Shown: in pieces, positions 15,914 through 23,839 of the stretch
Numbering within the stretch: position 1 is the first letter of the stretch
How the letters are laid out: every line of letters begins with the position of its first letter
Source: Bacteroidota bacterium
GTDB lineage: Bacteria > Bacteroidota > Ignavibacteria > Ignavibacteriales > Ignavibacteriaceae
NCBI GenBank assembly: GCA_023453665.1
Contig: JAEXTA010000213.1
Span: forward strand, 1-33,359
Length of the DNA: 33,359 bases
Reading direction: 5' to 3'
Made by a program: the position numbers and the translations under genes
Notes under the pieces: model-generated
The model's database searches: none
Told to the model about the DNA's origin: nothing
The model's input: the letters and a program-made list of their open reading frames with translations, nothing else

Positions 15914-15942
15914 TGTCACTCAGTGCCTGTCGAAGCGTGACA
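15914..15942. repeat. Hairpin repeat, copy C (reverse orientation)
   Basis: TGTCAC (15914-15919) pairs with GTGACA (15937-15942). On the minus strand it reads GTCACGCTTCGACAGGCACTG, the same order of blocks as copy B: GTCA, CTTCGA, a variable part, then a GTGAC end. It lies just upstream of the rlmD start, so it may be in the rlmD leader. Confidence 0.6.
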
Positions 15943-15964
15943 AAATTTTAATTGTTATTCTCAG

Positions 15965-16006
15965 GTCAGACTTCGATCCCAAATGGACAAGCATTCTCAG
16001 TCTGAC
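15965..16006. repeat. Hairpin repeat, copy D (expanded loop)
   Basis: GTCAGACT (15965-15972) pairs perfectly with AGTCTGAC (15999-16006). Compared with copy B the stem changes C to G on the left arm and G to C on the right arm, a compensatory change. The loop keeps CTTCGA and CTCAG but has about 15 extra bases in between. It lies between the downstream end of the methyltransferase gene and rlmD. Confidence 0.6.
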
Positions 16007-16038
16007 AGAAGTAATAATCAGCTGGTATCTATTTATAA

Positions 16039-16752
16039 CTAATTATTTTTTTGAAGAATTAATAATTTCAACCCGATATATTTATCAGCACCAAGATTTA
16101 AATAAGCATTCGATTCATGACTTAGCTTATTCAGGAGTTTTTTATAATAACTTTTTTCGTTTTCGTTCAGGGAACTGATATTCTGCTTCAATAAATCTAT
16201 AGTGCTTTCATAAAAACTTCTTAACGATGAAGAAATATCTTCTTCATATTTAATATTAAATTTCTTCTCTGTATAAAAATTATCAATTTCCTTATGCAAA
16301 ATGGGAATAATGCCCGATGAATCAAAAATATCTTTTACAAAAGGCGGATACTTTGTTTGCAAGGTTGTTATCTCACTTACACAAAACGATCCGTCAGGTT
16401 TTAAGATACGTTTAATCTCTTTGAGAATTTTATTCCTTTTTATTGTAGAGATTGATGCCTGCGAATAGATCAGATCAAATTCACCGGAACCAAAATCAGT
16501 ATTTTCAGACTCCATTATTTTGATTTGAACTTTGCTCGTTTTGCTAAGATTCAGTCTCGAGTTTAATAAAGAATCATAATCATCAACAATCATTTGAACA
16601 GAAGTTGCCCCGGCATCCAAAATTTTTTCCGCGACATGTTCGCTGCCTGCGCCAATTACCAGAACAGATTTACCATCAAGAATGTATTTGCTTTTGAGTA
16701 TGCGGAATTGTTTGAATCCGCCGGGTAAAAATATTTGAAATGTATCATTCAT
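16039..16752 (-). CDS. Class I SAM-dependent methyltransferase
   Basis: A 237-residue methyltransferase when started at the M-N-D-T-F codon. The SAM-binding motif I is S-V-L-V-I-G-A-G-S-E-H-V-A, motif IV is F-D-L-I-Y-S-Q-A-S-I, and I-K-R-I-L-K-P-D-G-S-F-C-V-S-E is the strand-5 motif of the Methyltransf_11 group. The C-terminal ~70 residues are helical and charged, unlike the common small-molecule members. The longer reading from 16785 adds eleven residues but has no ribosome-binding site, while GAAAG precedes the internal ATG. Substrate unknown. It is transcribed alone, in the direction of rlmD, with two hairpin repeats between. Confidence 0.8.
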   Translation of the reverse strand: MNDTFQIFLPGGFKQFRILKSKYILDGKSVLVIGAGSEHVAEKILDAGATSVQMIVDDYDSLLNSRLNLSKTSKVQIKIMESENTDFGSGEFDLIYSQASISTIKRNKILKEIKRILKPDGSFCVSEITTLQTKYPPFVKDIFDSSGIIPILHKEIDNFYTEKKFNIKYEEDISSSLRSFYESTIDLLKQNISSLNENEKSYYKKLLNKLSHESNAYLNLGADKYIGLKLLILQKNN

Positions 16753-16823
16753 AATTTTTTTTTCTTTCAATTGTAAAATTAGCATAAAAACTTATAAACA
16801 CATTCAATTCTCTTTGTTTCTTC

Positions 16824-16855
16824 TTTGCCTTTCGCTGTTACTTAACTTATTTTTC
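16824..16855 (+). promoter_or_regulatory. Bacteroidota-type promoter for the S9 peptidase (TTTG-N20-TATTTTTC)
   Basis: TTTG at 16824-16827 and TATTTTTC at 16848-16855 are separated by 20 bases, matching the -33/-7 consensus TTTG/TAnnTTTG except for the last base. Transcription would begin near 16862, about 25 bases before the ATG, leaving room for the CGGAG ribosome-binding sequence. Consensus match only. Confidence 0.45.
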
Positions 16856-16886
16856 ATTAAGAAATAAGAACACATCGGAGAAAAAA

Positions 16887-18932
16887 ATGATCAAAGCTCT
16901 AAATTCAAACCACACATTTAAAATTTTCATACTGGTTTTCATTGCGTCAATTCTGACGTTTGCCCAAACAAAACGAGCAATGACAGTTGATGATCTCTGG
17001 GCGATGAAACGTATTGGAAATTATGATGTTTCGCCGGATGGTAAAATAATTGCGTTTACTGTTACATCTTTCAATTATGACTTGAATAAAGGAAACACAG
17101 ACATCTATCTGATTGATGCTGATGGAAATAATTTAAGAGCATTAAAAAATTCAGATAAGAATGAAGGTGAGCCGAAATTTTCTCCCGATAAAAAATTAAT
17201 TGCTTTTGTGCGAGGCGGGCATATCTGGTCGTGCAATCTTGACGGCTCAAACGAAAAACAATTAACGAATATTTATACAGGCGCATCTGATTTTGAATGG
17301 TCAGCCGATGGCAAGAAAATGCTTTTCATTTCTTCTGTCTATCCCGAATGCACAACCCAGGAATGTAATGAGAAGAAAGATAAATCATTTGAATCAAGTA
17401 AAGTAAAAGCAGAGATATTCACAGAACTTATGTACAGGCACTGGAACGACTGGCGCGGACATAAACGCAGTCATTTATTTTTACTTGATATTGCTACCGG
17501 AAACTATACTGATCTTAATCAAGGAAGCGATGAAGATGTTCCACCTCCTGCGCTTGGTTCATCAAACGATTATAATTTTTCTCCCGATGGCAGTGAAATA
17601 GCATACACTCACAACGCGGAATTTTCCAAAGCTACAAGTACTAATAATGAAATTTTCCTCGCAAGTATGACTTCATTAAACACACCAAAACTTATTTCAA
17701 CAAGTAAAGGTGTGGACTGCCAGCCCGTTTATTCACCAGATGGTAAGTGGATTGTATGGACGTCAATGAAAAGAGCTGGATTTGAAGCTGATAAAAAAGA
17801 TATTATTCTCTTCAACAGGAAAACAGGCGAGACGACAAATCTTACAGAAGATGAAGATATGTCAGTCGATGAAATGATATGGTCTCCCGATTCAAAGACA
17901 ATTTATTTTACTTCCGGTAATCGAATATATAATTCAATTTATAAACTTGATATTGCTAACGAAGAAGTATCATTATTCCACGAACAGAATTTTAATACGT
18001 CTATTCAACTTTCAAAAGATGGTAAGACTCTTTACTTCTTAAAACAGCGTACTGATTTACCGAGTGAAATTTTCGCTCTGAGCACTGATGGAAAAAATAC
18101 ATTACGACCGTTAACAGCCATCAACAAAGAACTTCTTTCACAACTTGAAATGAAATCAGTAGAAACATTCTGGAGTGTCGGCGCAAATGGTGACAAAGTT
18201 GAATCAATAATCGTAAAGCCTCCCTTTTTCGATGAAACAAAAAAATACCCGATGATATTTTTAGTTCACGGTGGTCCGCAAGGAGCGTGGGAAGATAATT
18301 TTCACTACAGATGGAATGTTCAATTGTTTGCTTCACAGGGTTACGTAGTTGTTGCGCCTAATCCACGCGGTTCTACGGGTTATGGACAAAAATTTACTGA
18401 TGAAATTTCAGGTGACTGGGGCGGTAAACCTTATGAAGATTTAATGAACGCTTATGATTATGCAATCAAGAATTTCAGTTTTATCGATTCAAAAAATACT
18501 TTTGCAACAGGCGCATCTTACGGCGGTTATATGATTAACTGGATTGCAGGACATACCGATAGATTTAATGCGTTAGTTTCTCACGCAGGAGTTTTTAACC
18601 TGGAAAGTATGTATGGAACTACCGAAGAGTTATGGTTCCCCGAATGGGAAAACGGCGGAACGCCATGGGAGAACAGGGCTTTATATGAAAAATTTTCTCC
18701 TCATAGATTTATTCACAATTGTAAAACACCGATGCTTGTTGTACATGGGGCTTTCGATTTCAGAGTTCCGGAAGAACAAGCTTTCCAGCTTTTTACTTCG
18801 TTACAGAGATTGGGAATAGAGAGTAAATTCCTTTACTTCCCGGATGAAACACATTTCGTTTCAAAACCACAGAATGCTAAATTGTGGTGGACTACTATTT
18901 TTGATTGGTTCAAAAAACATACTAAAGGGTAA
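16887..18932 (+). CDS. Secreted S9-family prolyl-oligopeptidase-type peptidase
   Basis: A 681-residue serine peptidase of the dipeptidyl/acylaminoacyl peptidase type. A signal peptide (about residues 1-27: charged start, I-F-I-L-V-F-I-A-S-I-L-T-F-A-Q) sends it across the inner membrane. The N-terminal half is a beta-propeller with repeated S-P-D-G-K / S-P-D-S-K blades, and the C-terminal alpha/beta-hydrolase domain begins around residue 430. The catalytic triad is visible: S544 in G-A-S-Y-G-G-Y, D624 in H-G-A-F-D-F-R-V-P, H656 in D-E-T-H-F. A G-G-P-Q oxyanion segment is present. It probably trims peptides in the periplasm. YkvA-like and Nudix genes follow closely. Confidence 0.93.
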   Translation: MIKALNSNHTFKIFILVFIASILTFAQTKRAMTVDDLWAMKRIGNYDVSPDGKIIAFTVTSFNYDLNKGNTDIYLIDADGNNLRALKNSDKNEGEPKFSPDKKLIAFVRGGHIWSCNLDGSNEKQLTNIYTGASDFEWSADGKKMLFISSVYPECTTQECNEKKDKSFESSKVKAEIFTELMYRHWNDWRGHKRSHLFLLDIATGNYTDLNQGSDEDVPPPALGSSNDYNFSPDGSEIAYTHNAEFSKATSTNNEIFLASMTSLNTPKLISTSKGVDCQPVYSPDGKWIVWTSMKRAGFEADKKDIILFNRKTGETTNLTEDEDMSVDEMIWSPDSKTIYFTSGNRIYNSIYKLDIANEEVSLFHEQNFNTSIQLSKDGKTLYFLKQRTDLPSEIFALSTDGKNTLRPLTAINKELLSQLEMKSVETFWSVGANGDKVESIIVKPPFFDETKKYPMIFLVHGGPQGAWEDNFHYRWNVQLFASQGYVVVAPNPRGSTGYGQKFTDEISGDWGGKPYEDLMNAYDYAIKNFSFIDSKNTFATGASYGGYMINWIAGHTDRFNALVSHAGVFNLESMYGTTEELWFPEWENGGTPWENRALYEKFSPHRFIHNCKTPMLVVHGAFDFRVPEEQAFQLFTSLQRLGIESKFLYFPDETHFVSKPQNAKLWWTTIFDWFKKHTKG

Positions 18933-18936
18933 AACA

Positions 18937-19320
18937 ATGAAAGAAGAAATTGAAGATGATCTTAAGTTCGACGGACTTGAAAATCTTGATGAACTGGATT
19001 TCGGGCAGAAGGAAACATCCGAAGAACAAATAGTTTTTGTTGAAGATAATCTATGGACAAAACTTCAGCGGACCGGAAGAAAAATTTCTTTTGCAAAAGA
19101 TGTGCTTGCACTGTTTAATTATATGAAAGATCCGTTTGTATCCTGGCAAAGAAAAGCGATTGTTGTTGCAGGACTGATATATTTTATTTCACCAATTGAT
19201 ACAATACCGGATATTGCTCCATTGGTTGGTTATCTTGATGACCTTGGTGTTATCACAGCTTTGTTAAAATATCTTGGCAGTGAACTTGTCCCTTATTACG
19301 AACCGGGTTACAGATCATAA
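18937..19320 (+). CDS. YkvA-like small membrane protein (DUF1232)
   Basis: A 127-residue protein whose C-terminal half carries the YkvA/DUF1232 signature: V-V-A-G-L-I-Y-F-I-S-P-I-D-T-I-P-D, then P-L-V-G-Y-L-D-D-L-G-V. The N-terminal ~45 residues are strongly acidic. I chose the M-K-E-E-I-E-D-D start four bases after the S9 peptidase stop; an upstream in-frame ATG would put 31 residues inside the peptidase gene and has no support. The family is widespread but has no firm function; the hydrophobic hairpin suggests membrane association. Confidence 0.85.
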   Translation: MKEEIEDDLKFDGLENLDELDFGQKETSEEQIVFVEDNLWTKLQRTGRKISFAKDVLALFNYMKDPFVSWQRKAIVVAGLIYFISPIDTIPDIAPLVGYLDDLGVITALLKYLGSELVPYYEPGYRS

Positions 19321-19345
19321 TCAGAATAAAAATTGTTCTTTGAAT

Positions 19346-19888
19346 ATGAACTATAAACTGCTTAAGAGCGAAATATTATTTAAAGGAAAAGTATTTGATG
19401 TTCAGGTTGATGAAATCGAATATGATTCCGGTAACATAGCAAAACGTGAAGTAGCATTACACTATGGTGGTGCAGTTATTGCCGCAATAACATCTCAAAA
19501 TAAAATAGTAATGGTAAACCAGTTCAGGTATCCTTTTCAGAAGTATATGATGGAACTTCCCGCAGGCAAACTTAACAAAGATGAAGACCCCGAACACTGC
19601 GCCATACGTGAACTTGAAGAAGAAACAGGCTACAAAGCAAAATCAATTAATAAACTTGGAGTGATTGCAACTACACCGGGATTTTGCAGCGAACTTCTTC
19701 ACATATTTATTGCTGAAGATTTAACAGCAGGTGAACATAACAGGGAAGAAGGCGAAGCGGGAATGGAAGTATTCGAATATTCTTTTGATGAAATTGAAAT
19801 GAAGATAAGGACAGGTGAACTTTATGATTCAAAATCTATCACCGGGATTTTTCTTGCTCAATCGTATTTAAAGCACAGGAACAAATAA
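19346..19888 (+). CDS. Nudix hydrolase (ADP-ribose pyrophosphatase-like)
   Basis: A 180-residue Nudix enzyme with a perfect Nudix box: G-K-L-N-K-D-E-D-P-E-H-C-A-I-R-E-L then E-E-E-T-G-Y, matching Gx5Ex7REUxEExGU. Preceding N-Q-F-R-Y-P and M-E-L-P-A-G are typical of ADP-ribose pyrophosphatases (NudF-type), which split ADP-ribose to AMP and ribose-5-phosphate. The start chosen is M-N-Y-K-L-L; a longer in-frame start at 19274 overlaps the YkvA gene and adds an unrelated segment. It is followed by recN 30 bases later. Confidence 0.9.
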   Translation: MNYKLLKSEILFKGKVFDVQVDEIEYDSGNIAKREVALHYGGAVIAAITSQNKIVMVNQFRYPFQKYMMELPAGKLNKDEDPEHCAIRELEEETGYKAKSINKLGVIATTPGFCSELLHIFIAEDLTAGEHNREEGEAGMEVFEYSFDEIEMKIRTGELYDSKSITGIFLAQSYLKHRNK

Positions 19889-19918
19889 CATCACAAAAAC
19901 ACATCAAAGATTTAATTA

Positions 19919-21625
19919 ATGCTTAAATCCCTTTTCATAAAAGATTACGCACTTATAGAAAAAATTAATATTGAGTTCGGAGGAGGACTGAATATTATAA
20001 CAGGTGAAACAGGTGCCGGCAAATCTATTTTGATAGATGCAATGGGTTTGCTGTTAGGTGAAAGGGCTAATACTGATGTTGTAAGAAAAGGCTCAGAGAA
20101 AGCAGTTGTTGAAGGAATTTTTGATGTTGAATCCAATAACAAAGTAAAAAGTTTTTTTGAAACGAATGAGTTGGAGTTTCAGAATGAACTTATCCTGAGA
20201 AGAGAAATTTCACTCAAAGGCTCCAACCGGTGTTTTATAAATGATTCACCTGTTAACCTGAACATCGTTAAAGAACTAGGCAATCTTATGGTTGACCTGC
20301 ATGGGCAGCACGATCATCAATCATTGTTAAGAAATGAAACCCACATTGATTTTGTTGATGAATTTGGTGATACACATGAATTGCTCAGGAATTATCGCTG
20401 GCTCTATTCCTCTTTAACCAAATTGAAAAGCGATCTTAATCAACTGCTTGAAAAAGAGCAGACCCTCAAAGAGAAAAAAGATATTTATGCGTTTCAGATA
20501 AAAGAGATTGATTCAATTTCGCCTGTTGAAGATGAAGATGAACAAATAAGCAATGATCTGAAAATACTTGAGAACTCAGAGAAACTGCTCGAACTAACCT
20601 CTTCAGTCTATTCACAATTGTATGAAACCGAAAACTCGCTTTTTGATTCATTTAACTCTGTTAAAAATAAGCTGGATGAACTTGCAAACATTGATAAATC
20701 ATTTTCAGAGATACGTGATGAAAGCAACACAGTATCAACATTGCTTGGCGACATAGCTGAGTTTTTAAGGAAGTATAATTCCCGAATTGATCTTGATCCT
20801 GAAAAACTTGAAGGAATGAGAGAACGTCTTGCATCACTCACAATGCTGAGAAAAAAATACGGCGGTTCTTTAAAAGCAGTGATCGAATTCAGAAATAAAA
20901 TCGGGAAAGAATTTGAGCTGGCTGAAAATTATTCAGCATCAATTAAACAGCTTGAAGATAAAATAAATGCTGTCAGAGAAACCTGCGGTACAGAAGCGGA
21001 AAAATTATCAAAAAAACGTAAAGAGATTTCCAAGGATATCGAAAAGGAAGTACAGGAAGTTTTAAAAGAACTTGGAATTAAAGATTCAATATTCAAAGTA
21101 AAGATTGAACATCAAACTACGGATCAGGAAGGTGAAGATTATATTATTTCAAAGAACAAAAAATATAAATACGATAATCACGGAATTGATTCGATTGAAT
21201 TTTACATTTCTACAAATGCAGGCGAAGATCCGAAACCGCTGATAAAAGTTGCATCGGGCGGTGAAGTGTCAAGAGTAATGCTTGCTATGAAAACCATACT
21301 AGCAAAAAATGATAAACTTCCACTACTGATTTTTGACGAGATTGATACAGGCATCAGCGGAAAGATTGCACAGAAAGTCGGGCAAACAATGAAATCGTTA
21401 GCCTCATATCATCAGATTATTTCAATAACACATCTGCCGCAGATTGCCGGTCTTGCAGATCATCATTATTCTGTTGAAAAGAAAATTGTTGGTGAGCGTG
21501 TTGTAAGTCATGTAACAAAATTGAATGATAATTCACGGGTAAGAGAAGTAGCAAAGTTATTAAGCGGTGAAAACATTACTGATGCAAGTTTAAAAAGTGC
21601 GAAGGAATTAATAGGACTTAACTAA
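19919..21625 (+). CDS. recN: DNA repair protein RecN
   Basis: A 568-residue SMC-like ATPase for double-strand break repair. Walker A is G29-E-T-G-A-G-K-S36 after the N-terminal F-I-K-D-Y-A-L-I-E strand. A L-H-G-Q-H-D-H-Q-S-L-L segment, diagnostic of RecN, follows at about 125-135. Two coiled-coil arms occupy roughly 150-380. The ABC signature A-S-G-G-E-V-S-R and Walker B L-L-I-F-D-E-I-D-T-G-I-S-G lie near the C terminus, then the T-H-L-P-Q-I-A-G-L-A switch region. Full length for the family. It is in a closely spaced same-strand run with the Nudix gene upstream and the cupin downstream. Confidence 0.96.
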   Translation: MLKSLFIKDYALIEKINIEFGGGLNIITGETGAGKSILIDAMGLLLGERANTDVVRKGSEKAVVEGIFDVESNNKVKSFFETNELEFQNELILRREISLKGSNRCFINDSPVNLNIVKELGNLMVDLHGQHDHQSLLRNETHIDFVDEFGDTHELLRNYRWLYSSLTKLKSDLNQLLEKEQTLKEKKDIYAFQIKEIDSISPVEDEDEQISNDLKILENSEKLLELTSSVYSQLYETENSLFDSFNSVKNKLDELANIDKSFSEIRDESNTVSTLLGDIAEFLRKYNSRIDLDPEKLEGMRERLASLTMLRKKYGGSLKAVIEFRNKIGKEFELAENYSASIKQLEDKINAVRETCGTEAEKLSKKRKEISKDIEKEVQEVLKELGIKDSIFKVKIEHQTTDQEGEDYIISKNKKYKYDNHGIDSIEFYISTNAGEDPKPLIKVASGGEVSRVMLAMKTILAKNDKLPLLIFDEIDTGISGKIAQKVGQTMKSLASYHQIISITHLPQIAGLADHHYSVEKKIVGERVVSHVTKLNDNSRVREVAKLLSGENITDASLKSAKELIGLN

Positions 21626-21649
21626 ATAATTTTCGGGGATAAAAATATA

Positions 21650-21991
21650 TTGAATATACCTTACAATAATCTCGACTGGAATTCAGTTCCCAAAACACGG
21701 CACGAAGGAATTACAGGATTCGCATATTGGCAAACAATTCAATTTCCTGGATTACGAATAAGACTGGTTGAATACTCCGCCGGATATCTTGCCAACCACT
21801 GGTGTAAGAAAGGTCATTTTGTTCATTGTCTTGAAGGTGAATTTATAAGCGAGCTTGAAAATGGGGAAAAACATTTATTGGCAAAAGGAATGAGTTATAT
21901 TGTTTCTGATGAACTAAGTTCGCATAGATCCATTTCAAAAAATGGAGTTAAATTACTGATTATTGATGGTGATTTTCTCAACCCTGGTTAG
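21650..21991 (+). CDS. Small cupin-fold protein (DHCW-motif type)
   Basis: A 113-residue single-domain cupin. A-N-H-W-C-K-K-G-H-F-V-H-C-L-E-G-E-F-I follows the pattern of the small proteins named for a DHCW motif, with Asn in place of Asp. The E-Y-S-A-G-Y strand, G-M-S-Y-I-V and D-G-D-F-L fit beta-barrel topology. The His/Cys/Glu cluster could bind a metal, but function is unknown for the group. The start is TTG at 21650, 24 bases after recN; a GGGGA lies about ten bases upstream. No ATG alternative exists in frame near the start of the conserved part. Confidence 0.75.
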   Translation: MNIPYNNLDWNSVPKTRHEGITGFAYWQTIQFPGLRIRLVEYSAGYLANHWCKKGHFVHCLEGEFISELENGEKHLLAKGMSYIVSDELSSHRSISKNGVKLLIIDGDFLNPG

Positions 21992-22307
21992 CTAAAATAT
22001 ATAAACTAGTTTTAAAATATCGAACAGACTTTTAACCCAAACTTTTTCAATTTTCATAATCAGACGAATTCAAAAATAAATGCTTCGCGGAATTATTTAT
22101 GAATGTAAAATATTTACATGCAAAATTTGACGCATTTATTATGAGACAGTGCAAAACTTCATTCTATATTTGAATCAGCATTTGATGGCTTAAATATTGT
22201 ATTTACAACAAATACATTGGCATTTGGATTGTAAATCAATAAATTCAGCCTTAGAGTTAATTAATAAAATAACCCATATTAAAAATCAGAATAAAGGAGG
22301 ATAGCTT
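21992..22307 (+). other. Non-coding leader region before the outer-membrane-type gene
   Basis: A 316-base AT-rich stretch. A 7-bp hairpin ATGTAAA-ATA-TTTACAT lies at 22103-22119, a -7-like TATATTTG at 22165-22172, and GTATTT-ACAAC-AAATAC at about 22199-22215. A strong AAAGGAGG ribosome-binding site ends at 22300, seven bases before the next ATG. The -7-like box has no TTTG at the right distance, so the promoter is not firmly placed. No ORF of convincing coding character was seen. Confidence 0.45.
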
Positions 22308-23189
22308 ATGAAAAAAGTTTTAACTTTTATTGTTATCTCTTTTTTCCTTTCAACTCCACTTGTCTCTCAGGTTGAGGATAGGTTTAGTTTTCTTACAGAA
22401 CAAAATGTGGTTGATTTTGCACAGCCATTTGCAACCACACTAGGCACAGCTTTTAATTCCGCATCTTATCATTCAGCATCCGTTTCAAAGTTTTTTGGTT
22501 TTTCTTTAAGCTTTAAAGGTATGTATATAATGGTTCCGGATGATCAACTAACATTTACGCCGACATTGCCAAATGGTTATTCAGCTTCTACACCAACTGC
22601 CACTATTTATGGAAACAAAGGCGGGGCTTATGCTGGTCCCGATGGATACATTGTTTATCCTCCGGGTATTAATGAATCTTCTGTTCCTGTGGCATATCCA
22701 CAGGTTGCTGCAAGTTTTATGGGGACTGAGTTAATGATTCGTTATTTACCCAGCATTGATCTTGGTGAAACAAGTATTGGATTTTTCGGTGCAGGTTTAA
22801 AACACAGCATAAGTCAGTATATTCCTTTATTCCCGCTCGATCTTGCAGTTCAGGTTATGTATAGTAATTTTTCATTAAAAGATATTATTGACGCAAATAA
22901 TTTTGCATTCAATGCACATGCAAGTAAAACATTTGGAGTATTTACACCTTATGTCGGACTTCAGTATGAATCAACTGCATTTGAATTGAAGTATACAATA
23001 AAAGGTGATCCTAACAGCGGAGATCCGAATCTGCGGGTTGATAAACCTGTAACAGTCGATATAGATGGTGATAATAATTTCAGAGCTACAGTTGGTGGTT
23101 CATTAAAGCTCGCAATAATTGTATTGAATGCCGATGTAAGTCTGAGTTCGCAGACAGTCTTCTCCGGCGGTTTAACTTTTGAATTATAA
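22308..23189 (+). CDS. Outer-membrane beta-barrel-type protein of unknown function
   Basis: A 293-residue exported protein. A signal peptide (K-K-V-L-T-F-I-V-I-S-F-F-L-S to about residue 21) is followed by alternating polar/hydrophobic strands with many aromatic ends, and the chain ends in F-S-G-G-L-T-F-E-L, a typical outer-membrane barrel terminus. The general look (a small internal extracellular insert rich in G, Y and P around residues 85-125) resembles DUF6588 proteins of Bacteroidota by recall. Function unknown. The start is fixed by AAAGGAGG at 22293-22300. It is followed after 14 bases by a small exported protein. Confidence 0.7.
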   Translation: MKKVLTFIVISFFLSTPLVSQVEDRFSFLTEQNVVDFAQPFATTLGTAFNSASYHSASVSKFFGFSLSFKGMYIMVPDDQLTFTPTLPNGYSASTPTATIYGNKGGAYAGPDGYIVYPPGINESSVPVAYPQVAASFMGTELMIRYLPSIDLGETSIGFFGAGLKHSISQYIPLFPLDLAVQVMYSNFSLKDIIDANNFAFNAHASKTFGVFTPYVGLQYESTAFELKYTIKGDPNSGDPNLRVDKPVTVDIDGDNNFRATVGGSLKLAIIVLNADVSLSSQTVFSGGLTFEL

Positions 23190-23203
23190 GAAGGAGAATA
23201 TTT

Positions 23204-23761
23204 ATGAAAAAATATATAAGATCAGCTGTTCTTGCGGCTACTGTACTGATTTTTTCTTTTACAAACGGCTGCGATGCATTTGAAAGCTTCCCGATTAATA
23301 TTCCGTTTTCAATAGAGTTTGAAGCATCCGGCAGCAGTAATAATATTTCTGATACAGGATCGGGTTGTCTGGATACAAATTCTGAGACTTACATTGAGTA
23401 TAAAGATAAAATTCAGTCATTAACATTTGTTGAAGCTGCTTACAGAACAATATCAATTAATGGTGGAAATCAGAATGTAACCGGCGATATAACTGTTACT
23501 GTGAGAATTCCCGGAGGATCAACACTATTCAGCTATACAATTCCTAATGTTCGACCGGCAGATTATCTTACCTCTGCATTCGTATTGCAGTTAGATGAAA
23601 CAGAAATAGACGCTATCAGAAACTATCTGCAGCTTTTTGAATCATTGCCTTCAATGTGTTTTGAGGCAACGTATTCACTATCAAACCTTTCGGGAGGTAC
23701 ACCTCCTTACACAATAAAAGGCGCGGTTGATTTTGTTCTTGAAGCAGAAACAGAATTATAA
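23204..23761 (+). CDS. Small exported protein, possible lipoprotein
   Basis: I do not recognise this 185-residue protein. Residues 1-23 form a signal peptide, K-K-Y-I-R then a hydrophobic run, ending in F-T-N-G-C; Cys23 could be a lipidation site, but the lipobox is atypical (T-N-G-C). The mature part is rich in S, T, N and beta-prone and may form a beta-sandwich. An AAGGAG ribosome-binding site lies before the ATG. It follows the barrel-type protein by 14 bases and ends before a strong terminator, so the two form a two-gene unit. A role together at the outer membrane is inferred from this. Confidence 0.65.
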   Translation: MKKYIRSAVLAATVLIFSFTNGCDAFESFPINIPFSIEFEASGSSNNISDTGSGCLDTNSETYIEYKDKIQSLTFVEAAYRTISINGGNQNVTGDITVTVRIPGGSTLFSYTIPNVRPADYLTSAFVLQLDETEIDAIRNYLQLFESLPSMCFEATYSLSNLSGGTPPYTIKGAVDFVLEAETEL

Positions 23762-23786
23762 ATAAAAATTAATTTAACGTATCTTG

Positions 23787-23822
23787 ATCCTTGCGGAATG
23801 AATCCGCAAGGATTTGTTATTT
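23787..23822 (+). terminator. Rho-independent terminator after the outer-membrane gene pair
   Basis: ATCCTTGCGGA (23787-23797) pairs perfectly with TCCGCAAGGAT (23803-23813) around the 5-base loop ATGAA, followed by TTTGTTATTT. This is the clearest terminator in the window. Its loop contains the ATG that an ORF finder would take as the start of the next gene. Confidence 0.88.
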
Positions 23823-23839
23823 ATACATGGAAAAATTAT

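Noticed and set aside
18844..18936. Longer N terminus for the YkvA-like protein
   Set aside because: It overlaps the coding end of the S9 peptidase in another frame and has no ribosome-binding site.
19274..19345. Longer N terminus for the Nudix hydrolase
   Set aside because: It overlaps the YkvA-like gene, and the conserved protein starts at M-N-Y-K-L-L.
22103..22119. Named transcription factor site (7-bp hairpin)
   Set aside because: Too short and AT-rich to assign to any regulator from one copy.
23798..23839. ATG start for hemW at 23798
   Set aside because: It is in a terminator loop and adds residues that HemW proteins lack.
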